From the NCBI GenBank assembly GCA_015067005.1, contig SVNH01000002.1:124001-188000 (forward strand): a DNA stretch of 64,000 nucleotides. Reading direction: 5' to 3'. Source of the stretch: Ruminococcus flavefaciens (lineage in GTDB: Bacteria > Bacillota > Clostridia > Oscillospirales > Ruminococcaceae). The notes under the pieces are model-generated. The model was not told the DNA's origin. It saw only the letters and a list, made by a program, of their open reading frames with translations, and searched no databases. Shown here in pieces: positions 49,488 to 58,144 of the stretch; positions within the stretch are counted from its first letter, which is position 1, and the number at the start of each line of letters is the position of its first letter. The position numbers were made by a program, and so were the translations under genes.

Positions 49488-49865
49488 TTAGTTTTTACTA
49501 AAAATAAAAAACAGATACTCTAATAATGCGTAACCAATACTAGTCACGCTGTCCGGAATTGTAATTCCTGTCAGTTTTTTGCAGTAATAGAAAGCCTTTT
49601 CTCCGATACTTGTCACAGATACTCCATTGATCTTATCCGGTATTACAATCTTTCCCTCTGAGCTCTTAACACATTCACTGAGTTCAGCGTGATCTGCGTA
49701 AACGCGGTAAATAAGGCTGCCCTCAGTGACTTCGGTGTATTCGTTGCATTCATCGTCTGTCTCCGCGAAAGCTGTCACAGCGCACTCCGGCGCACCGCTG
49801 TAAACCGATGGCAGAGAGCCTCCCACAATGCAAAGTGCCATAATTGCAGCTAATTATTTTTTCAT
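49488..49865 (-). pseudogene. Broken LRR-protein gene (5' fragment)
   Basis: From the ATG at 49865 (GGAGGTG upstream) the frame reads MKK and then TAA (49856-49854). After the stop it continues LAAIMALCIVGGSLPSVYSG ... a signal peptide, then YADHAELSECVKSSEGKIVIPDKINGVSVTSIGEKAF and one LRR before ending abruptly at 49488. It therefore has a nonsense codon at position 4 and has lost its 3' part. It closely resembles the start of the broken gene at 54193-55736. Confidence 0.82.
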
Positions 49866-50098
49866 ATAAACACCTCCGGAAAATAATTCTATAAGTTTAT
49901 TGTAACATATCGGCAGTTTAAAATTTGTTGCGATTGTGTGAACAAAATGCAAATGAGTGTATATTTCGTGACCTTCCACAAATTGCTAACTTTCCATTTG
50001 TACATTATGCGGTTCCTTACACTGTATAATTCTGTGTATTATGGAATTGTCAAGAAATGTGCAGTCAGAGAATACCCAAAATCTTGGATAGGCAGGAG

Positions 50099-50918
50099 TC
50101 AGGCAGCATGATGAGTAAGCTGCTTTGAAGTTCTAAATGCCACAGGTGGGAGGCCGCCTTCATTGAAGCTGTTGATCCTTTGTGTGTTGTAATAACCGAA
50201 GATTGTATCGGAAGATGACAGTTTTGACCTCTTCACGCTTCATTCGGTATGTCGGGATCTGATATAGCTTTTCTTTCTTCAGTGTGGCAAAGAAGCTCTC
50301 CATGCGAGCGTTGTCATAGCAGTGAGCGGTACTGCTGAGGCTCTGGATCAGCCCGCTTGTAACAAGCTCCCTGCGGAATGCATAGCTTGTGTACTGACAG
50401 CCACGGTCGCTGTGAAGGATAGTTCCATCGAGCCTGCTGAATTTCTTACGCAGCTGTTTTACGGTGTCTATACAGAGTTCCTTCTTCATGTTGTCACGCA
50501 TTTCAAGAGCGACTATCTCACCGTTGTAGCAGTCGAGGATCGGCGATACATAGAGCTTTCCGTCTGCACACTGGACTTCGGTAATATCGGTCAGAAGCTT
50601 TTTCATCGGCTTATCTGCATTGAAATTTCTTTTGATCAGGTTTTCTCTGTTCTGAGTTTCAGTATCAGCCTTTGTGATGCCGTGAGGTCTGCGGTGCCTG
50701 TGGATAAGCCCGGCTTCGCTCATAGTGCGGTATACTGTTCTGAAGCTGACATGAGTGCCTTTCTGGGCAAGAGCTGCCTGCATCCTTCTGACGCCGTAAT
50801 TCTTATTGTCAGGATGCTCTGAAAGAATTCCCTGTATTTTGACCAGAAGAAGCTGCCTTGCACCGGGCTTGCCCTGATTTCTGAGCCAGCGATAATATCC
50901 TGATTCGCTAATTTTCAA
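50099..50918 (-). pseudogene. IS3-family transposase OrfB, frameshifted
   Basis: The rve-type DDE domain is readable: KKLLTDITEVQCADGKLYVSPILDCYNGEIV (first D), TILHSDRGCQYTS (second D) and NARMESFFATLKKEKLY (E). The frame breaks near 50200 by one extra base: the intact tail would read IFGYYNTQRINSFNEGGLPP and stop at 50099, but the actual frame stops at 50160. The upstream coding sequence continues to about 51000 in the same frame (VNEFRNKYGAKAICRFLKISESG), reached from orfA by the usual -1 slip at an AAAAG run. Confidence 0.85.
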
Positions 50919-50989
50919 AAATCTGCATATTGCTTTCGCTCCGTACTTGTTACGGAACTCATTGACGAACAGGTGACGTTCGCTTGTCT

Positions 50990-51178
50990 TTACTTCTTCC
51001 GGCCTTTTGCGAAAAAACCGAGTGCGTCCTTGAGGATATCATTTGCTTTGCGAAGCTCGGCATTTTCACGTTCAAGCTTCGTAATACGCAGTTTTGCTTC
51101 GTCATCTGTCATCTGATACTTCTTAGCTTTGGCAGCGGCATTTCGCTTTGTACGCCAATCGGACAATGGAATTGTCAA
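50990..51178 (-). pseudogene. IS3-family OrfA, N-terminally truncated
   Basis: 62 codons remain: AAAKAKKYQMTDDEAKLRITKLERENAELRKANDILKDALGFFAKG, the leucine-zipper part of OrfA. The N-terminal helix-turn-helix of about 40 residues is missing and is replaced by the direct-repeat sequence at 51166-51204. Confidence 0.78.
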
Positions 51179-51222
51179 GAAATGTGCAGTCAGAGAATAC
51201 CCAATAGCTGTGGGGAAATTTT

Positions 51223-51470
51223 ACAGTGTATTCATATTTTTCTACATTGTATACAACTCGTGATGCGTTTATTTGTAAAATGTGCTAAGCGCGGATAATT
51301 CTCTTAAAAGTTAAACGTTTATTCTTGTATTGGAAGATTCATATGACTTGGTCTGTTGGGAGATAGGACAAAAAATCACCGGTCTCATGTTATGTGAGAC
51401 CGGTTTTGATTTATTATAATTTATCAATAAGCTTCAGGGCAAATTTCTGAATAAGAAGTGCATCATTAGC
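51223..51470. repeat. Duplicated segment, copy 1
   Basis: About 245 bases that are nearly identical to 54004-54250. It covers non-coding sequence, a terminator hairpin (ACCGGTCTCAT/ATGTGAGACCGGT, 51378-51407) and the last codons of a dockerin gene, so the 3' end of an LRR-dockerin gene plus its downstream region was copied. Confidence 0.9.
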
Positions 51471-53915
51471 GGAGAGTCCTTTATTACCGTCAACATTGCC
51501 GGCTATTTCGCCTTCGGGAGTTATGCGGTCAGGACTTGTACCATTTACACCGTATTTCTTAGGATTCAAGTATGCCTGCATTACAATAACGACGTCTGAC
51601 ATATCAATACTGTTGTCGCCGTTGGCATCGCCGGTAGAGAACTTTCCTCCGGACTGGCTTGACGGCATATCAGTTACCTTCTCCGTGGTTGCCTCAGTTG
51701 ATACATATTCTGATGTAACAGGCATCTCAGTGGAAGGCTGCTGAGTTACGATAACTGTTTCTGTAACTATCTGTGTTACGATGACTGTTTCTGTAACGAT
51801 AACTGTCTCAGTAACGATAATTGTCTCAGGCGGCTGAGAACCGGTAACGATATCCGATGTGGTAGGCTCTGTGCCGCTGCCGAGAGATACAAACTTAATA
51901 CTGTTGTCGTTTGCATATTGTTCAGCTGCTGTGCCGGTATAACCATAGATCACATAATCACCGATGCGTGTGGTTGCGTATCCGAAAGCACGAGTGCCGA
52001 TAGATGTAACAGTGCTTGGGATAGTTACGCTCTTGAATTTAGCACCGCAGTTGCAGAAAGCATAATCGCCAACACTTTTAAGGTTCGGCGGAAGGTCAAC
52101 CCCCTTTAACGAAGAACATCCATTGAATGCATACTCATATATACTTGTTACAGTATCCGGTATCTTGATTTCTTTCAAGGATTTACAATCACTAAACATT
52201 GCGTAGCTTATATTAGTAATATTAGCCGGAAGTTTTACACTCTCTAAGGATGTACAACCGCTAAAAATGCCTGGAGAATGATTTGCGTAACCAATTGTAG
52301 AAACACTATCGGGGAGACTTATTGTCTCCAAAGAAGTACAACCAGCAAAAGCACCCTTTCCAATTTGCGTAACACTGTCAGCAATAGTAACATCCTCTAA
52401 GGATATACAGCCTCCAAAAGCATCGGTGTCAATTATAGTAACGCTTTCCGGAATATCAATGCTGGTCAATGACTTACACTGATAAAAAGCAAAACTATCT
52501 ATTTTGGTTATACTATCCGGTATCGTTATATTATCAAGCTTTGAACATCCTCGAAACATATTGTAACTCAATTCAGTAACAGAATCCGGAATATCAAAGC
52601 TTTTCAAGCTTTTGCATCCGCTAAATGCGTTGCTTCCTATATTAAGGATGCTGTCCGGAAGAGTGATAGATTTCAAACCGCCACACCCCGAAAATGCACT
52701 ATCGCCAATAGCTGTAACACGCTTGCCTTCTATCTTCTTGGGTATCTCAATGTTTTCAAGCAGTCCATCGCAGTCTGTGATGGTGACCGTGCCGTCAACT
52801 TTATATGAAATATGATCAAAGAGGTCATGCTCGGAATCCTCAAAGAAAAGGCTCTCTCTTAAACGGAAATCGAGCAGATCAGGCTCATTTCTGAGATATT
52901 CGAGATACTTGCTGCCGGGGTGATATTCAATTGCACGGGCAATAAGAGTTCCGAGGCTGAGAGTTATATCGTCCTGATAAATATTTTCCTGAGCATAGTA
53001 ATTGTTCCAGTCGTCAGAGAACCAGAAGGAATTACCGAATTTGCCCCAGTATTTTGTTATAGGCTGGCTGGTCAAACGCTTCCATGTCTCTCCAAGACCA
53101 ATGCCGTTGGCAATGCTTGCACAGGAAGGAACCATGCTTATAGGATCAAGTGCATTGCTGATATTGAAGATATTGTTGTATTCGCCAAAATCAGTGCCTC
53201 TGAGATAAGCTACATCAGGAACAGCAAAATTGTAATTAAATACTTTTCCTTTACCAATATGGCTATCTTTAGAAAGTGCCATAGCAACAAGGTTTCCGAC
53301 TGCTGCACCTCTGCTGTGACCTGTTATGATATATCTGTCATATCCATAAGAAATATGTCTCGATACTTCATTAGCGGCAGTCTCAAATCCGTAGTGATAG
53401 CCGCCGTCATCGCCGATCTTATCATATCCTACATTCAGATCGCTGAACCACTCATTCTGTGCTAAAGAGCCTTCTGTGGTCTGAGTTCCTCTTATAACGA
53501 TAAGGCATTCTTTTTCGCCGTTTGCGGTTGTTTTTGTACCGACAGTAAAACCGATATTATCCGGATCAGTTCCCTCTTCATTATAGCCTACCTGATAAAA
53601 ATCAGAGGTATCAAAGCCGAGCGCCTGATAGTTCTTGTTGGTGTCCTCCTGATTATAAGCGCCTGTTGCGAGCGTTACGAGCATATGTGCAAGACGGGGG
53701 CTGTATGTGCAGGAATAGCTGTCATCAAGAAGGTAATCAAGATCATAGCTGAAGCTTTCCTTGTTTCCACCGTCATACAGAAGCGTTACGCCCTTCGTGA
53801 CTGCGTTTGCAATGGAAGATTCTGTCATCTCCGGCAGCATATTCAGCGTACTGCACATCATGATCGCCGAAACTGCTGATGCAAGACAACGTTTAAGTTT
53901 GTTTCTTACATTCAT
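51414..53915 (-). CDS. Secreted class 3 lipase-like domain, BspA-type LRRs and dockerin (paralogue)
   Basis: 833 residues; AAAGGAGG lies 7 bases before the ATG at 53915. Signal peptide about 1-38. The lipase class 3 domain (about 70-330) has IVIRGTQTTEGSLAQNEWFSDLN, the nucleophile elbow GHSRG in YIITGHSRGAAVGNLVAMAL and ISNALDPISMVP. About nine to ten LRR_5 repeats (about 385-690) precede a Val/Thr/Glu linker made of ETVIVT repeats (about 710-745) and a dockerin (GDANGDNSIDMSDVVIVMQ ... NDALLIQKFALKLI). Same order of domains as the 45867 gene but only moderately similar in the lipase part, so it is an older duplicate. Predicted cellulosome-borne or surface esterase. Confidence 0.9.
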   Translation of the reverse strand: MNVRNKLKRCLASAVSAIMMCSTLNMLPEMTESSIANAVTKGVTLLYDGGNKESFSYDLDYLLDDSYSCTYSPRLAHMLVTLATGAYNQEDTNKNYQALGFDTSDFYQVGYNEEGTDPDNIGFTVGTKTTANGEKECLIVIRGTQTTEGSLAQNEWFSDLNVGYDKIGDDGGYHYGFETAANEVSRHISYGYDRYIITGHSRGAAVGNLVAMALSKDSHIGKGKVFNYNFAVPDVAYLRGTDFGEYNNIFNISNALDPISMVPSCASIANGIGLGETWKRLTSQPITKYWGKFGNSFWFSDDWNNYYAQENIYQDDITLSLGTLIARAIEYHPGSKYLEYLRNEPDLLDFRLRESLFFEDSEHDLFDHISYKVDGTVTITDCDGLLENIEIPKKIEGKRVTAIGDSAFSGCGGLKSITLPDSILNIGSNAFSGCKSLKSFDIPDSVTELSYNMFRGCSKLDNITIPDSITKIDSFAFYQCKSLTSIDIPESVTIIDTDAFGGCISLEDVTIADSVTQIGKGAFAGCTSLETISLPDSVSTIGYANHSPGIFSGCTSLESVKLPANITNISYAMFSDCKSLKEIKIPDTVTSIYEYAFNGCSSLKGVDLPPNLKSVGDYAFCNCGAKFKSVTIPSTVTSIGTRAFGYATTRIGDYVIYGYTGTAAEQYANDNSIKFVSLGSGTEPTTSDIVTGSQPPETIIVTETVIVTETVIVTQIVTETVIVTQQPSTEMPVTSEYVSTEATTEKVTDMPSSQSGGKFSTGDANGDNSIDMSDVVIVMQAYLNPKKYGVNGTSPDRITPEGEIAGNVDGNKGLSANDALLIQKFALKLIDKL

Positions 53916-54003
53916 AAAAATTCCTCCTTTAATACAGAGTTTATCTGCATATGTATATTTTACTGCAAAAGCAAAGATTCCTCAATAACTTTGCAAAAAA
54001 TTA

Positions 54004-54250
54004 ACAGTGTATTCATATTTTTCTGCATTGTATACAACTCGTAATTCGTTTGTTTGTAAAATGTGCTAAGCGCGGATAATTCTCTTAAAAGTTAAACGTT
54101 TATTCTTGTATTGGAAGATTCATATGACTTGGTCTGTTGAGAGATAGGACAAAAAAACCGGTCTCATGTTATGTGAGACCGGTTTTGATTTATTATAATT
54201 TATCAATAAGCTTCAGGGCGAATTTCTGAATAAGAAGTGCATCATTTGCG
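54004..54250. repeat. Duplicated segment, copy 2
   Basis: Direct repeat of 51223-51470, with the same terminator hairpin at 54157-54186. A few substitutions and a short indel separate the copies. Confidence 0.9.
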
Positions 54251-55736
54251 GTCAGACCTGCCTTGCCGTCAACGTCTCCGGCTTTTTCACCGTCAGCTGT
54301 TATGCGGTCAGGACTTGTACCATTAACACCGTATTTCTTAGGATTCAGGCAAGCTTGCATTACAATAACGACGTCTGACATATCAATACTGTTGTCGCCG
54401 TTGGCATCGCCTTTTTCAAGCTCTGTACCAGATGTCGGAGCTTCGCCTAATGACTCGAATTTGTAGCCGTATTTTCCAGCATATAGCTGTGCAGTCGAAC
54501 CTTCATAGCCGTAAACAGTGCCGGCAAACGAGCTGTCAAGAATAACGTCATATATTCCACACGCAGGATTTAGTATAGTTATTGATTCAAGGCTTTTGCA
54601 GTTTCTAAATGCACTAGCGCCTATATCTGTAACACTATCAGGAATTGTTATTGATTCAAGACTTGTACAGTTGCTAAAAGCTCCAATTCCTATGATTGTA
54701 ACTGAATCCGGTATAGTTATCGATTCAAGATTTGTACATCTTCCAAATGCATACCATTCTATAGTCGTAACACTATCGGGAATTGTTATTGATTTTAGGC
54801 TTTCACAACATAAAAATACATTAGCGCCTATATCTGTAACACTATCAGGAATTGTTATTAATTTTAGGCTTTCACACTCGAAAAATGCAGCATCACCTAT
54901 ACTTGTAACAGAATCCGGTATCGTTACTGATTTAAGAATTCTACATTTATAAAATGCATCGTAGCCTATACTTGTAACAGAATTGGGAATTGTTATTGAT
55001 TTTAGGCTTTCACAGTCCTCAAATGCTTTTTCACCTATACGTGTAACCGGAACACCATCAATCTCCTCCGGAATCACTATCTCGCCAACTGCTTCACTGT
55101 CACATTTGGCAACTTCCGCATGATCCTCATAAATATTATAGGACAGATAATCCTCTGTATTGCCTTGGGTAGTGGTAGATTCTGAGGTTGGCTGTTCGCC
55201 TATCACTTCAGATTTTTTGCCGTATTTCTCGGCATAAGCCTGTGCGGTGGAATTAGAATAGCCATAGATAGTACCAGCGAAATAGTCATTTTGATGTTCA
55301 TATTCCCCATTACTAATTGTCGATTTATCGTTATATATTTTACATTCAGGATTTAGTATAGTTATTGATTCAAGACTTGTACATTCAGTAAATGCATTAT
55401 AGCCTATACTTGTAACAGAATTGGGAATTGTTATTGATTAAAGGCTTTTGCAGTTGCTAAATGCACTAGCATCTATACTTTTAACCGAATCAGGAATTGT
55501 TATTGATTCAAGTCTTATACATCCAATAAATGTGGCATCTGCTATTTCTGTAACCGAATCAGGTATATTTAAACAAAATAGTTCAGATAGCCCTCAGTAA
55601 GTTCCTCATATTCGTTGCCATCAATGTCAGTGTCCGCAAAAGCCGTGACCGCACACTCCGGCGCAGAACTGTAAAACGCTGGGAGAGAGCCTCACACGAT
55701 ACAAAATGCCATAACGATTGCAATAAATTTTTTCAT
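54193..55736 (-). pseudogene. Broken LRR-dockerin gene
   Basis: The ATG at 55736 has AAGGGGG upstream and opens MKKFIAIVMAFCIV, then TGA (55694-55692). The frame resumes GSLPAFYSSAPECAVTAFAD and is broken again near 55580 by a stop and shift where the first LRRs should begin. A third lesion, GAA to TAA in an LRR, lies at 55440-55438. From there an open stretch of about 400 codons holds LRR_5 repeats of the SITIPDSVTSIGYDAF type, a YGYEGSTAQLYAGKYG unit and an intact dockerin. A 337-codon frame from a GTG at 55206 has no ribosome site and is not a gene in its own right. Confidence 0.85.
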
Positions 55737-55944
55737 AATGATTCCCCCTTAGAAAGTATAATTATGATTACATAGTAATTTTATCACATTTTTATGCAGA
55801 GCACAATTAATTTTAGTGAAAGTTCACAAAATATTTGCAAAAAGTTTACAAAAGCAATGACAGATGCGAACCAAGACAGGCTCATTTTTGTGGTTCTTGA
55901 TACAGGGGTAAGAGGAGAGTCTATTATGAATTGTAAAAAATGCT

Positions 55945-55973
55945 TGACAAACTTTCACGCTTGTGATATAATA
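55945..55973 (+). promoter_or_regulatory. Promoter of tRNA-Leu
   Basis: Perfect TTGACA and TATAAT with a 17-base spacer, 11 bases before the mature tRNA end. Confidence 0.88.
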
Positions 55974-55984
55974 TTAAAGCAATG

Positions 55985-56071
55985 CGGATATGGCGGAATT
56001 GGCAGACGCGTATGGTTCAGGTCCATATGTTCGCAAGGACATGCAGGTTCAAGTCCTGTTATCCGCACCAA
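55985..56071 (+). tRNA. tRNA-Leu (anticodon CAG)
   Basis: 87 bases with encoded CCA. Acceptor GCGGATA/TATCCGC, discriminator A, D arm GCGGAATTGGCAGACGC, anticodon stem TATGG/CCATA with loop TTCAGGT (anticodon CAG), long class II variable arm TGTTC-GCAA-GGACA, T arm GCAGG-TTCAAGT-CCTGT. All stems pair. Bases from TCAGGTCCATATG to the CCA end recur at 63842-63895, so its 3' part probably came with the integrated element. Confidence 0.95.
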
Positions 56072-56075
56072 AAGC

Positions 56076-56144
56076 AAAGAGTGCCTTAGCAAAAATTATG
56101 AGGAAGCATCAAAAAACTCATAAAGTTTGCTGGGCACTCTTTGT
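56076..56144. terminator. Long hairpin between tRNA-Leu and the recombinase gene
   Basis: CAAAGAGTGCC/GGCACTCTTTG, then AGCAAA/TTTGCT, then TATGAG/CTCATA stack into one long stem. It can end the tRNA transcript and the converging recombinase transcript. It lies at the left end of the inferred mobile element. Confidence 0.7.
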
Positions 56145-56203
56145 TATTGTATCACATAACTTAAGTAATGTCAATCCGGATTTAGGTCAGACTTCTTCCT
56201 GTA

Positions 56204-57784
56204 TCACAGTATGTCAGTTGTAACATCTTCCATGATGTTGTAATTGAACGCACCGTTCATATCGAAGCTGATGTCGATAGACTTGTCCTCGTTCTGGTGG
56301 ACTGTGACCTGACGGACAAGCATTCTCAAGTTGACGTTCGAGATATGTCCGTCTGCAAGTATAGTTTCTATCAGCTCGGAAGTGTTCTTTAGCTCCTCAC
56401 GCCGCTTCTTGCAGACCTCATCATAATGCCGCAGGTCAGCTATCTTCTGTTCGAGAGAATGTATCTCAGCTTCACGCTTTTCGATCATATTGTTGTAGAC
56501 CTTAGCGTGCTCGCGGTCGCTGATGCGTTCTATGATAAGCTGTTCGATCTCGTCATGCTTCTGCTTGATCTTCTCATTGTTGCGTTGTATCTCCTTGTCA
56601 AACTTAGGCTTCTTTTTCAGCCAGTTTTTGACGATTTTCTCGTACTTCGCACTCTCGTCCTGTATATATTCAAGCAGCGATACGATCTCGATGTTTATGA
56701 GTGCATCAAGCTGCTCCTCGCGTACTGAATGCGGAGTGCAGTATTCTTTGCCGTAGCGGTGATTGCTGTTGCATGTGTATTCAACGTACTCCTTGTCCTT
56801 CCACTTTCTGCGTCTTGCGACCAGACTTGCACCGCACTCGGCGCATTTGATGATACCAGCGTACCGATGAATGTTTCTTCCACACTGTGAGCGTGGGTTT
56901 ATCTTTGACCTCTGCTCCAGCATGAACTGCGCCTGTTTCCATGTGGTCTCGTCTATAATAGGTTCGCAGAAGTTATCATGACGGTATTGTTCATCTTCTG
57001 GTACTGCTGTTATGGTCTTGTATATCTTTGAGCTTATTGTCTTGTGATTGACAAGTGTACCGTGATAAAGCTCGTTTGTAAGCATACGTTTCACAGTGGT
57101 CTGCACCCACAGATATTTCTTCGAGATGTCAGGCTTATGTTCGCTCAGCTTTCGGTTGAAGTAATAGTCTGGCGACTTGATGCCTTCTGCATTCATTTTC
57201 TTGGCAATCGTAGTCAGTCCGTAGCCCTCTATGTACAGCCGGAACACTTCGCGGACTATCCACGCAGTATCCTCATCTATCATTATCTTACCTGTATTCT
57301 TATCCTTAACATATCCCATCGGTAAAGTTTCAACTATACCGGTGCTTTTTTGTTTCTGCCGGACTCCAGCACGAACCTTCTTGCTTATGTCCTTGGCATA
57401 AAAGTCATTGAACAGCTGCTTGAAGCCTATGAGCATATCATCATTCTCGTTTGTTGAATCTATGCCCTCAGTCACAGAATAGACCTTTACGTTGTTCTCG
57501 CGCAGGTGGTCTATGAACAACGCAGTTTGTGTTCTGTGCCTGCCGAGTCTTGATAAGTCTTTGACTAAAACGATGTCTATTTTTCCCTCATCGACAGCTG
57601 TCTCGAGCTGACCTATACCTTTTCTGTTGAACGTCATACCGGAAACATTATCATCGAAGCTCTCGCCGATAATGTCATAACCATTTTGTTCAGCGTAATC
57701 TGCAAGTATCTGCCGCTGATTCTGAAGACTGTTCATCTCGGCGTCCTCGTCGCGTGACAGTCTGTAATATAACCATGCTTTCAT
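56204..57784 (-). CDS. Large serine recombinase (integrase)
   Basis: 526 residues from the ATG at 57784 (GGAGG 8 bases ahead; longer frame rejected). The resolvase domain (about 1-145) has the catalytic serine in WLYYRLSRDED and VKDLSRLGRHRTQT. A recombinase domain (about 160-290, GYGLTTIAKKMNAEGIKSP) is followed by a zinc ribbon (about 300-360: CAECGASL ... CNSNHRYGKEYC) and a coiled coil (about 390-470), the usual order of large serine integrases and TndX-like proteins. It sits at the edge of a mobilizable element, next to tRNA-Leu, and is the likely enzyme for integration there. Transcribed towards the tRNA. Confidence 0.95.
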   Translation of the reverse strand: MKAWLYYRLSRDEDAEMNSLQNQRQILADYAEQNGYDIIGESFDDNVSGMTFNRKGIGQLETAVDEGKIDIVLVKDLSRLGRHRTQTALFIDHLRENNVKVYSVTEGIDSTNENDDMLIGFKQLFNDFYAKDISKKVRAGVRQKQKSTGIVETLPMGYVKDKNTGKIMIDEDTAWIVREVFRLYIEGYGLTTIAKKMNAEGIKSPDYYFNRKLSEHKPDISKKYLWVQTTVKRMLTNELYHGTLVNHKTISSKIYKTITAVPEDEQYRHDNFCEPIIDETTWKQAQFMLEQRSKINPRSQCGRNIHRYAGIIKCAECGASLVARRRKWKDKEYVEYTCNSNHRYGKEYCTPHSVREEQLDALINIEIVSLLEYIQDESAKYEKIVKNWLKKKPKFDKEIQRNNEKIKQKHDEIEQLIIERISDREHAKVYNNMIEKREAEIHSLEQKIADLRHYDEVCKKRREELKNTSELIETILADGHISNVNLRMLVRQVTVHQNEDKSIDISFDMNGAFNYNIMEDVTTDIL

Positions 57785-57857
57785 TTTTATACCTCCATTC
57801 TTATTGGCAGTCGCAACACCTTGTCCGGTGCTACGACACACCATACCACAAACTTTC

Positions 57858-58055
57858 TCAGAAGTCTACTGTTTTTCCTTTATCTTGCGGAATTTCGACC
57901 TTTCCACTAAAATCCATCTGAGCAGTCTGTGATGCTTTTGACGAATTCAGATAGTCGTGTATCATAGCCTCGATGAAATTATCAAAGGCGGTATAATCAC
58001 CGTTGTATTTAAAATACGCATTATTGATCTTTGGTTCAATTCTTGTTCTTCCCAA
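57858..58055 (-). CDS. Small conserved-looking protein of the mobile element
   Basis: 65 residues, MGRTRIEPKINNAYFKYNGDYTAFDNFIEAMIHDYL and a Ser/Lys-rich tail. The start appears to be TTG at 58055, with GAGAGGAG about 9 bases ahead; no nearby ATG fits. It lies between the relaxase and recombinase genes on the same strand. Short proteins of this kind are common next to serine recombinases in Firmicutes elements; an excisionase or accessory role is possible, but no helix-turn-helix was recognised. Confidence 0.6.
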   Translation of the reverse strand: MGRTRIEPKINNAYFKYNGDYTAFDNFIEAMIHDYLNSSKASQTAQMDFSGKVEIPQDKGKTVDF

Positions 58056-58144
58056 TATACCACGCTCCTCTCATATTCTTTGTTCATATTTCTGATGTGA
58101 TTTGAATTGTTCATTTTAAAAATTCCTTTCATTTTAGATTTGGG

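Larger units (their letters stand above)
50041..51204. mobile_element. IS3-family insertion sequence remnant
   Basis: Contains orfA and orfB of an IS3-type transposase on the minus strand. Both edges carry the same 39-base sequence beginning ATGGAATTGTCAAGAAATGT (50041-50079 and 51166-51204) in direct orientation. Intact IS3 elements have inverted ends, and both transposase frames are damaged, so this copy is rearranged and probably inactive. Confidence 0.75.

Noticed and set aside
54193-55206. Stand-alone 337-codon LRR-dockerin gene starting at 55206
   Set aside because: The GTG has no ribosome site and the LRR frame continues upstream to a nonsense codon at 55438, so it is the 3' part of a pseudogene.
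54500-55560. Regularly spaced repeats that look like a CRISPR array at first sight
   Set aside because: The periodicity of about 69 bases is the coding repeat of LRR_5 units; repeats and spacers both translate to the LRR pattern.
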